Origin: Bacillota bacterium
GTDB taxonomy: Bacteria > Bacillota > Clostridia > Christensenellales > SZUA-584
Reading direction: 5' to 3'
Length of the DNA stretch: 64,000 bases
Assembly (NCBI GenBank): GCA_023406895.1
Contig: JAEXTV010000030.1
Span: forward strand, 1 to 64,000
This document shows, piece by piece, positions 8,482-15,049 of the stretch (position 1 is the stretch's first letter; each line of letters opens with the position of its first letter). The translations under genes were made by a program, and so were the position numbers. The notes under the pieces were generated by a model. That model was not told where the DNA came from. It ran no database searches and was given only the letters and a program-made list of their open reading frames with translations.

Positions 8482-9294
8482 ATGATGCGTTCATTATATT
8501 CCGGCGTGACCGGACTCAGAAACCACCAGACAAAAATGGATGTGATCGGCAACAATATTGCCAACGTCAACACAATCGGCTACAAATCGAGCCGCGTGAT
8601 ATTTCAGGACATTTACAGCCAGACGATCAAACCGGCTTCCACATCGGGCGGCACCAGCGGCGGCACAAACCCGCAGCAGATCGGCCTTGGTGTTCAAGTT
8701 GCAACGATCGACGTGATGCACACAAAAGGGACGCCGCAGTATACGGGCTATTCGCTTGACCTGTCGATTGACGGAGACGGCTACTTTGTGATTCAAAATA
8801 ACCCGGGGGATTATACGTACACACGCGCAGGAAACCTTTATCTAGACAGCAACAACGACCTCGTTGATGCAAACGGCAAATATGTCATGGGCTTGACGGG
8901 AACTGCGCCGGCATACACCTTATCGACGATACATATCAATCCTTCCTATACCGACGTGTCCATCGACAGCAAAGGGCAGATTTCGGCGTTGAATGGCAGC
9001 ACGACTGTGAGTATTGGCACGATTGCCGTCGCGACGTTCCCCAACCCGAACGGCCTTGAAAAAAGCGGTGAAAATTCATACAGAACCACTGTAAACTCCG
9101 GTACGCCGATTCTGTGCCAGCCGTCCACCAACGGCTCCGGCAAGCTGAACCCCGGTACGCTGGAAATGGCAAACGTGGACTTAACGGCAGAATTTGCCGA
9201 CATGATCGTCACACAGAGAGGCTTTCAGGCCAACTCAAGAATCATTACCACGACGGACGAAATGCTCGAAGAACTCGTGAACATGGTCAGATAA
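8482..9294 (+). CDS. flgE: Flagellar hook protein FlgE
   Basis: The 270-residue product begins MMRSLYSGVTGLRNHQTKMD with GNNIANVNTIGYKSSR, the rod-hook N-terminal motif, and ends VDLTAEFADMIVTQRGFQANSRIITTTDEMLEELVNMVR in the conserved C-terminal form (broken here by position: residues 232-270). It is short for a Proteobacterial FlgE but fits Bacillus FlgE (formerly called FlgG), the hook subunit. The location between flgD and flbD favours hook rather than rod (FlgG). Two adjacent ATG codons follow AGAGGAGGT; the first is taken. Confidence 0.9.
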   Translation: MMRSLYSGVTGLRNHQTKMDVIGNNIANVNTIGYKSSRVIFQDIYSQTIKPASTSGGTSGGTNPQQIGLGVQVATIDVMHTKGTPQYTGYSLDLSIDGDGYFVIQNNPGDYTYTRAGNLYLDSNNDLVDANGKYVMGLTGTAPAYTLSTIHINPSYTDVSIDSKGQISALNGSTTVSIGTIAVATFPNPNGLEKSGENSYRTTVNSGTPILCQPSTNGSGKLNPGTLEMANVDLTAEFADMIVTQRGFQANSRIITTTDEMLEELVNMVR

Positions 9295-9363
9295 TAGATC
9301 CGCTGATGGGGCGGAGGAACGGTTCCTTCGCCTCATTAAAATAACCTAAGGGGGATGATGGAC

Positions 9364-9567
9364 TTGATACGTCTTCATCGTTTGAACAATAAGGAGTTTT
9401 TAGTCAACTGTGAGCTGATCGAATTTGTTGAAGAAACCCCAAACACAGTGATTTCAATGGTATCGGGCCGAAAGCTTGTGGTATCAGAAACAAGTGGAGA
9501 AATACAAAATCTGATTATAGAATACAAACGCAAAATTTTCGGTGGAGCCGGAATTAAGGAGAAGTAG
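9364..9567 (+). CDS. flbD: Flagellar FlbD/SwrD family protein
   Basis: A small (67-70 residue) beta-rich protein of the FlbD family, with RLHRLNNKEFLVNCELIEFVEETP and a C-terminal segment typical of the family. In Bacillus subtilis the homologue SwrD raises motor torque and is needed for swarming. Start is ambiguous: AAGGGGG (9348-9354) is one base before ATG 9355, three before ATG 9358 and nine before TTG 9364; the TTG gives the usual family N-terminus (MIRLHRLNN). It lies between hook and stator genes, as in many Clostridia. Confidence 0.88.
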   Translation: MIRLHRLNNKEFLVNCELIEFVEETPNTVISMVSGRKLVVSETSGEIQNLIIEYKRKIFGGAGIKEK

Positions 9568-9579
9568 AGGTAGGTTTCT

Positions 9580-10374
9580 GTGGAAAAGACAACGGTCATT
9601 GGTATTCTTGCGGGTGTTAGCTGTATTGTAATATCAATACTGATTCAAGGTGAACTTTTAAATTTTTGGGATGTATCTTCTGTTTTTATTGTCTTGGGGG
9701 GTGTTATTGCTTCCACGATTGTATCCTACCCGAGCAAAGCGCTGAAATCGCTGAAAACGGTATTTAAAATTGCGTTCAGGGCAAAACACATCGATCTTAA
9801 CGATGATATCGAGCTGATCATTCGTATTGCCAATATCGCCCGCCGCGAGGGTTTGCTGGCGCTTGAGGATGCGCTGACGGATATCGACAATCCGTTTTTA
9901 CAAAAAGGCGTGATGCTGATTGTTGATGGCGCCGACGCGGAACTGGTTAAGAATGTGCTTGAAACCGAAATTTCTTTTATTGAGGACAGACATAGCCAGG
10001 GACAGGCCATCATTTTAAGCATGTCATCGTATTCACCCGCATATGGCATGATCGGCACGCTGATCGGCCTGATCAATATGCTTAAAGATCTTGACGATAT
10101 GGATTCTCTCGCGCCTAACATGGCGGTTGCTCTTGTCACCACCTTTTATGGCGTTGTGCTTGCGAATTTGGTGTTTACACCGATTGCTAAGAAGCTTAAG
10201 GTTCAAAGCGATGCGGAAAGCCTGCAAAAGGAGTTGTATTTAGAGGGATTGCTTTCTATTCAGGACGGAGAAAACCCGCGCATTATCAAGGACAAACTGA
10301 CAGCCTTCATAGCGCGACGTGATCTGCGGCGGGACGAAGAGAATACGACAAATCCCGAGGTTAAGGAGCTGTAG
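9580..10374 (+). CDS. motA: Flagellar motor stator protein MotA
   Basis: MotA is the proton/ion-channel stator subunit that pushes on FliG. The 264-residue product has four predicted membrane helices: two near the N-terminus (about 5-24 and 29-50) and two around 147-200, separated by a cytoplasmic loop with the IELIIRIANIARREGLLALE motif that carries torque-generating charged residues. PAYGMIGTLIGLI is the conserved third helix. GTG start after AGAGGTAGG. Whether it uses H+ or Na+ cannot be decided from sequence alone. Directly followed by motB. Confidence 0.95.
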   Translation: MEKTTVIGILAGVSCIVISILIQGELLNFWDVSSVFIVLGGVIASTIVSYPSKALKSLKTVFKIAFRAKHIDLNDDIELIIRIANIARREGLLALEDALTDIDNPFLQKGVMLIVDGADAELVKNVLETEISFIEDRHSQGQAIILSMSSYSPAYGMIGTLIGLINMLKDLDDMDSLAPNMAVALVTTFYGVVLANLVFTPIAKKLKVQSDAESLQKELYLEGLLSIQDGENPRIIKDKLTAFIARRDLRRDEENTTNPEVKEL

Positions 10375-10389
10375 TTAGGGAGGGGGCTT

Positions 10390-11184
10390 ATGAGAAAAAG
10401 AAAGAAAGACGATTCATCCGGCGAAGGCGCATACTGGATGGATACGTACGGCGATATGGTGACGCTGCTGCTCACATTCTTTGTGTTGCTTTTTTCTTTC
10501 TCGACAATTGACGCCGCAAAATGGATGGAGCTCGCCAATGCGCTGTCCGGTACACCGATTGTTGCGGTGGAAGCGCTTAGCGCGTCGGATGTGAAGGCGC
10601 CTGCCATTGAAGGCCAGAATACCACTGATAAAACGGATGATAACCCATCTGCGTCTGCTTCGGATTCAAATCAAGGCATGGGGAATGTCGGTGATGTGGA
10701 GAAACAGTTTGACAAGCTTTATCAAGAGGTTAAAACTTATATCGAGATTAACAACCTCGGAGAAAAGCTTAATGTGGAGAAGCAGCAAAATGGTTTAATA
10801 TTAATTCGCATGGCTGAATCGGCGCTTTTTAATTCCGGAAGCGCTCAAATAACGCCAACTGCCAAAGAAATGCTTCCCCCCATATTTGAGATTATAGATA
10901 AGTATGACGACTTATTAAAAGTCGTGAGAATAGAAGGTCATACGGATAATGTGCCGATACAAAACGCAGCGTTTGAAGATAACTGGATGCTTTCTTTTAC
11001 GAGGGCACACGAGGTTGTATTATTTATGCAAGACGTGATTGACATTGCGCCTGAAAAACTTGATCCGGCGGGACAAGGTGAACACCATCCTGTGGCATCA
11101 AATGATACGGAGGAAGGGAAAGCGCGCAATCGGCGCGTGGATTTCTTATTAGAGAGCATTTTGAGTGAGGAGGAGAACAAGTGA
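10390..11184 (+). CDS. motB: Flagellar motor stator protein MotB
   Basis: MotB anchors the stator to peptidoglycan and supplies the ion-carrying aspartate. The 264-residue product has one N-terminal membrane helix with the YGDMVTLLLTFFVLLFSFS motif, where Asp22 is the expected ion-binding residue, and a C-terminal OmpA-like domain with IEGHTDNVPI and NWMLSFTRAHEV (about residues 178-210). It starts 15 bases after motA with GGGAGGGGG as ribosome binding site and overlaps fliL by four bases (GTGA). Confidence 0.95.
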   Translation: MRKRKKDDSSGEGAYWMDTYGDMVTLLLTFFVLLFSFSTIDAAKWMELANALSGTPIVAVEALSASDVKAPAIEGQNTTDKTDDNPSASASDSNQGMGNVGDVEKQFDKLYQEVKTYIEINNLGEKLNVEKQQNGLILIRMAESALFNSGSAQITPTAKEMLPPIFEIIDKYDDLLKVVRIEGHTDNVPIQNAAFEDNWMLSFTRAHEVVLFMQDVIDIAPEKLDPAGQGEHHPVASNDTEEGKARNRRVDFLLESILSEEENK

Positions 11185-11579
11185 AAAAAGCAATTATTAT
11201 CATTATAGCCGTTTTGTTGGTTGCGGGCGCAGCCGTTTATTTTCTGTTTTTAACCCCGCCGCCTAAGCCGGAAACCATTTTTTATACACCCGGCGATTAC
11301 TTTGTCACAAATATCAAAGACAGCGAAGCGCTGATTAAGGTTACGATCGTGCTCGAACTCAGCACGACGGACCCGGAAGGCACCACGGAATTCCTGACGG
11401 AGAACAACCACATCATCCGTGACAGCATTGTTTTTACACTGAGAAGCAAAACCGAAGATGAACTGAGAAGCCAAGGTATTGAAGAACAGCTGCGAACCGA
11501 GATTGTGAGTAATTTGAAAAGCAAGATGGGGCTTGACTATATTACGACGATCTATTTTAATGATTATGTGATACAATAA
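11181..11579 (+). CDS. fliL: Flagellar basal body-associated protein FliL
   Basis: FliL is a single-pass membrane protein that surrounds and supports the stator. The 132-residue product has an N-terminal membrane helix (about 4-22), then TPGDYFVTNIKD and the conserved C-terminal part with RSQGIEEQLRTEIVSNLKSKMG and a final strand YIQ-type ending (IYFNDYVIQ). GTG start on the motB stop codon. It lies where stator and switch genes meet, as is usual. Confidence 0.93.
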   Translation: MKKAIIIIIAVLLVAGAAVYFLFLTPPPKPETIFYTPGDYFVTNIKDSEALIKVTIVLELSTTDPEGTTEFLTENNHIIRDSIVFTLRSKTEDELRSQGIEEQLRTEIVSNLKSKMGLDYITTIYFNDYVIQ

Positions 11580-11610
11580 TTCTAGGGCTGCTTGCGAAGG
11601 AGTAAAAATT

Positions 11611-12621
11611 TTGGCCAATATCTTATCGCAAAACGAAATAGATGAGCTGCTGAGCGTTTTAACATCCGGCAAAGAATCCGCTGTGGAGGAAGTTGCCGTT
11701 GAAGATGCTCAGGCTGTCAAGAAATACGATTTTCGCACTGCCAACAAATTCTCTAAAGAGCAGATGAGGACGCTGCATTTTATCTATGATAATTATGCGA
11801 GCCGTCTTTCTACGTATCTATCCGGAACGCTCAGAGCCATTTGTGAAGTGGATGTGATATCCATAGAGGAGCAGTCATTTTCCGAGTTGAGCAATTCTAT
11901 GCCAACACCGGTTGTGGTTTCCATCATCAGCATGCCGCCGCTTCAGGGCAATTCGCTTTTTGTTATCTCCTCTGCGGTTTCATATGAAATCATCAGCCGC
12001 CTGCTTGGGGGATCGGGAGAGCTGCAGGCATTTGACAAGCCGTTTACCGAAATCGAGCTGTCTTTAATGGAGCGCATTATAAAAAAGATGCTCGCCCTGA
12101 TGAATGAAGCATGGGAAAAAATCAACAAGGTGGAGGTGCGGCTGGACAGAATTGAGACAAGCTCGCAATATGTACAGATCGTTTCCGCCAACGAGCCGAT
12201 TGCCATTATCACAATGAACGTGAAGATCGGCGGCGTCTCGGATATCATCAATATCTGCATACCCAATGTGGCGGTTCAGCCCGTCGCCAAAAAGCTCGTG
12301 ATGAAAACGTGGTATTCCGAGCAGGATTTTAATAAGCGCACGCTGAACTTAAGTGAACTCAAGCAGGGGCTTTCGGGCGTAACGCTGACATTGAGCGCCG
12401 TGTTTAACGAAATAGAAGCCACGGTGCGCGATATATTAAACACGCAGGTTGGTGATGTGATTAAAGTGGATCACAGTATTCATACCCCGGTGACCGTCAA
12501 GGTTGAGCATATCCCAAAGTTTAAAGGGTTTGTGGGTATGCAGGGTTCTAACTACGCGGTCAAAATCGCGGATATTTTGGAGGAGGGTGTAGTTGATGGG
12601 TCTGACACCGTCGAACGATAA
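11611..12621 (+). CDS. fliM: Flagellar motor switch protein FliM
   Basis: FliM forms the C-ring wall and binds phosphorylated CheY. The 336-residue product opens with ILSQNEIDELLSVL, the CheY-P binding peptide, followed by a CheC-like middle domain (about 45-230) and a C-terminal SpoA/FliN domain (about 250-325). TTG start five to eight bases after GAAGGAG. The frame ends 26 bases inside the next gene, indicating coupled synthesis of FliM and FliY. Confidence 0.96.
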   Translation: MANILSQNEIDELLSVLTSGKESAVEEVAVEDAQAVKKYDFRTANKFSKEQMRTLHFIYDNYASRLSTYLSGTLRAICEVDVISIEEQSFSELSNSMPTPVVVSIISMPPLQGNSLFVISSAVSYEIISRLLGGSGELQAFDKPFTEIELSLMERIIKKMLALMNEAWEKINKVEVRLDRIETSSQYVQIVSANEPIAIITMNVKIGGVSDIINICIPNVAVQPVAKKLVMKTWYSEQDFNKRTLNLSELKQGLSGVTLTLSAVFNEIEATVRDILNTQVGDVIKVDHSIHTPVTVKVEHIPKFKGFVGMQGSNYAVKIADILEEGVVDGSDTVER

Positions 12622-13669
12622 CGAGCTTATCAGCGGCATTGAGAATACAACTCTCTCTGAGCTTGAAAAGGACACGCTCGGAGAAATCGGCAACATATGT
12701 ATGGGGACGTCAGCCACGACGTTATCGACGCTGCTTGGCAAAAGGGTGAATATTACCACGCCGCGGGTAAGCACGTGCAGAGGCAATGAGTATCTTGACG
12801 ATTATGATAAGCCCATGGTCGCAACCGAGGTATCGTATACACAAGGCATTGACGGAACAAATGTTTTTCTGTTAAAGAAGGAAGACGCGCTTTCGATTAC
12901 ACAGGTGCTCGTTGGTTCGGATACCGATGTGGAAGAGCTGTACTTAAGCGCTATCAGTGAAGTGATGAACCAGATGGTCGGGTCGTCCTCCACGTCGCTT
13001 GCGGATCTGCTTCACGTGAACATCAATATATCCCCGCCTGTTGTCCGGGAGATCACGCGGGATACCGTATCGGATTCAAGCGGCGAGCTGCTTATCAAAA
13101 CAAGCTTTCGCTTAGAGATTGAGGACCTGCTCGTCAGCAACCTTGTGCAGATTACGCCTTTTACATTTGGAAGGAATCTTGTGCGCAAACTGATCGGTGA
13201 GCAGCCCAAGGAGACAGTTCAGGCACCGCCAATGCCGCGGGTACAGCCAACACAGCCTGTACAGCCAGAAAGACCGATGCAAGCGGCGGCGAACCCAAGA
13301 GCTAGTGAAAAGGATGACATGAGGATGCGAAACGAAGAGAAGGTTGAATTAAAAGCGGTAAAATTCGAATCGTTTGATAACAAGAGCGGCGACTTTTTTA
13401 TGGAGCGTCCTGAGGCGAGCAAGAATATCGATTTGATTATCGATGTGCCGCTTCATGTGACGGTGGTGCTCGGCAAAACGCGTAAAAGCATTAAAGAAAT
13501 TTTGGAATTTAACCGAGGGTCAATCATCGTTCTTGACAGGCTGGCGGGGGAAATGGTGGATGTACTCGTGAACGGTAAATTGTTTGCCAAAGGCGAGGTC
13601 GTGGTCATCGATGATAATTACGGCGTCCGTATCACAGAAATCACATCGGAACAGAACAAGGAAGGCTGA
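12596..13669 (+). CDS. fliY: Flagellar switch phosphatase FliY
   Basis: FliY replaces FliN in many Gram-positive motors and also dephosphorylates CheY-P. The 357-residue product has two CheC phosphatase-type motifs (LGEIGNICMGTSATTLS near residue 22 and ISEVMNQMVGSSSTSL near 121), a Pro/Gln-rich linker (about 200-240), and a C-terminal SpoA/FliN domain with DVPLHVTVVLGKTR (about 281). The N-terminal CheY-binding peptide seen in Bacillus FliY is not evident here, whereas FliM has it. ATG follows GGAGGAGGG by eight bases. It is the last gene of the operon; cheY and fliPQR do not follow. Confidence 0.94.
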   Translation: MGLTPSNDNELISGIENTTLSELEKDTLGEIGNICMGTSATTLSTLLGKRVNITTPRVSTCRGNEYLDDYDKPMVATEVSYTQGIDGTNVFLLKKEDALSITQVLVGSDTDVEELYLSAISEVMNQMVGSSSTSLADLLHVNINISPPVVREITRDTVSDSSGELLIKTSFRLEIEDLLVSNLVQITPFTFGRNLVRKLIGEQPKETVQAPPMPRVQPTQPVQPERPMQAAANPRASEKDDMRMRNEEKVELKAVKFESFDNKSGDFFMERPEASKNIDLIIDVPLHVTVVLGKTRKSIKEILEFNRGSIIVLDRLAGEMVDVLVNGKLFAKGEVVVIDDNYGVRITEITSEQNKEG

Positions 13670-13693
13670 AAAAAGCCCCCTGAGAAGGGGGCT
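13669..13693 (-). terminator. Terminator of the spore protein gene
   Basis: Leftward, AGCCCCC and GGGGGCT pair around a six-base loop and are followed by TTTTTT. The T run overlaps the fliY stop codon on the other strand. Rightward the same hairpin has no T tail, but may still slow transcription out of the flagellar operon. Confidence 0.8.
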
Positions 13694-13725
13694 CAATGTA
13701 TTAACCGATGTTCGTAAGGGCTCAA

Positions 13726-13944
13726 TCAAAGGCCCTTTTGTTTTTCAGCCATTTGGATCATGCGCTTAACCATTTCGCCGCCAATGGGGCCGCCTTGCGC
13801 GCCGTTCACTTTGGAAGGCAGATCGCCTTTGTATTCGTCGTTGTTCTCTTTGCAATACTGCGTCATGCCGATTTCGTTAGCGCATTCAAATTTGAATTTT
13901 GTCCACGGATGATCGGGTCCGTATTTTCTTTTGTCAGATGCCAT
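13726..13944 (-). CDS. Small acid-soluble spore protein, alpha/beta type (divergent)
   Basis: Alpha/beta SASPs coat and protect DNA in the dormant spore and are degraded at germination. The 72-residue product has KFECANEIGM, containing the Glu-Ile-Gly site where germination protease cuts, and NGAQGGPIGGEMVKRMIQMAEKQ, the conserved DNA-binding second helix. Compared with typical members it has extra residues in the linker (CKENNDEYKGDLPSKV) and a Pro in the Gly-rich motif. AAAGGA precedes the ATG. A forespore sigma-G promoter would be expected; I could not fix one with confidence. Confidence 0.88.
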   Translation of the reverse strand: MASDKRKYGPDHPWTKFKFECANEIGMTQYCKENNDEYKGDLPSKVNGAQGGPIGGEMVKRMIQMAEKQKGL

Positions 13945-14411
13945 TTTCTATTCCTTTCTGATAGTTGTAACTATTCATTACTGGTTTCTTGAGTTTAGTT
14001 TTTGCAGAAACGGAATAAAAAAACCTGTTAATAACTGCACAGGTTAAGCATTTTCGTCAATCGATGACAATAATTACATCACATCATATGATTGAAAACA
14101 TCTCATTAAAAAAAGCGAACAGGCCCTTACGAAGCGGGTGTTTCAGTTTCATTCATGAGCTCGGCGATGGACTTCATACCGATGAAAGTGTTTTTGACCC
14201 TTTCTGAACGGAATAGATAGACTGTCCAGAGAATGCGGCTCAAAACGGATAACCAAGAAAAATCAGTTTGGAAACCAGAGATTAAACTCAGATACGAATC
14301 AGCAAAACAGCAAAAAATCAAAACGCATGTTTGGACGACAAACAGCAAGCGAAAGAGTTTATTTCTTTTGTATATAAGAAAAAGTATAGCGGCTGAGAGA
14401 CAAACCTCGTT
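13945..14411. other. Mostly non-coding stretch
   Basis: Between the spore protein gene and the next small gene I see no frame with a ribosome binding site. It holds the leader of the spore protein gene, a leftward terminator and AT-rich sequence. Confidence 0.5.
14016..14045 (-). terminator. Leftward rho-independent terminator
   Basis: AACCTGT and ACAGGTT pair around a ten-base loop and, read leftward, lead into TTTTTTT. It implies a leftward transcript from upstream, probably from the small membrane protein gene ending at 14412. Confidence 0.6.
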
Positions 14412-14618
14412 TTAGATGCAGATGATAAAGAGCACCAGAAAATATGGGTTTATACGTATGTATTCAATCTGAACGACCTCAATGACTGATACAATGCCAA
14501 TAATGATCATGCCAATCAGCCCGATCATAACCAGTGTAAACCATCCGCCGAGCCCCCAAGGCGGTTGTTTCGGCAGTTTGCCGGGCTTCAGATGCGGTGA
14601 GATCTTTATCTCGTTCAT
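14412..14618 (-). CDS. Small membrane protein of unknown function
   Basis: The predicted 68-residue product starts MNEIKISPHLKPGKLPKQPP, then has two membrane helices (about 24-45 and 51-67) separated by a short hydrophilic turn. The ATG follows AGAGGTG by six bases, the only good initiation signal in this region; a GTG nine bases further upstream is possible. No family is recognised. It stands alone between the spore protein gene and the ferredoxin operon, on the opposite strand to the latter. Confidence 0.5.
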   Translation of the reverse strand: MNEIKISPHLKPGKLPKQPPWGLGGWFTLVMIGLIGMIIIGIVSVIEVVQIEYIRINPYFLVLFIICI

Positions 14619-14853
14619 CGTCTGCACCTCTTAATTAGTTCATTCGACTAAAGACACCTATCTTCATCCTCAACACAGAATTGATAATATCATACAAAAT
14701 ATATTTGATAATGTAAATATTAGATGGGAATAGTCAATATGGATTGCTGTATATTGCAACTGCGTGATAAAGTCACGGAAAAAACCTAGGGAATTCCGTA
14801 CCATCAAAGCTGTGAAAAAAGTATCGATTTAGATATTCCAAGGAGTGGTATAA

Positions 14854-15045
14854 ATGAAATTAGCAGTGGATCAGCGCAGGTGCCCGCAAAACCATCCGTG
14901 TCCGTCCGTCAAAGTCTGTCCGGTTGAGGCCTTATCACAGCAGGGGTTTGATGCACCTGTGGCCGATCAGGATAAATGCATTGCGTGCGGAAAATGTGTA
15001 CGGTTTTGCCCGATGGGTGCGCTGTTATTACAAGAAGAGAGGTAA
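14854..15045 (+). CDS. Small ferredoxin-like 4Fe-4S protein
   Basis: The 63-residue product carries a standard 4Fe-4S motif CIACGKCVRFCP near the C-terminus and a second, irregular cysteine set CPQNHPCPSVKVCP near the N-terminus (C-x5-C-x5-C-P). So it may bind one or two clusters. CAAGGAG lies before the ATG. It ends four bases before the large sulfur-transfer flavoprotein gene, so the two are surely co-transcribed, and it may pass electrons to or from that enzyme's FAD. The electron-partner role is inferred from position. Confidence 0.85.
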   Translation: MKLAVDQRRCPQNHPCPSVKVCPVEALSQQGFDAPVADQDKCIACGKCVRFCPMGALLLQEER

Positions 15046-15049
15046 CCAT

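Noticed and set aside
14127..14348. Leftward 73-codon frame starting MLFVVQTCVLIFCC
   Set aside because: TTG start without a ribosome binding site, no recognisable family; a rightward frame overlaps it equally well. The terminator at 14016 suggests transcription, not coding.
14233..14415. Rightward 60-codon frame starting MRLKTDNQEKS
   Set aside because: No ribosome binding site, low-complexity Lys/Ser-rich product, AT-rich non-coding context.
14924..15049. Upstream extension of the sulfur flavoprotein frame into the ferredoxin gene
   Set aside because: The ATG at 15050 has its own ribosome site and gives the canonical FAD-binding start; the extension is the ferredoxin gene in another frame.
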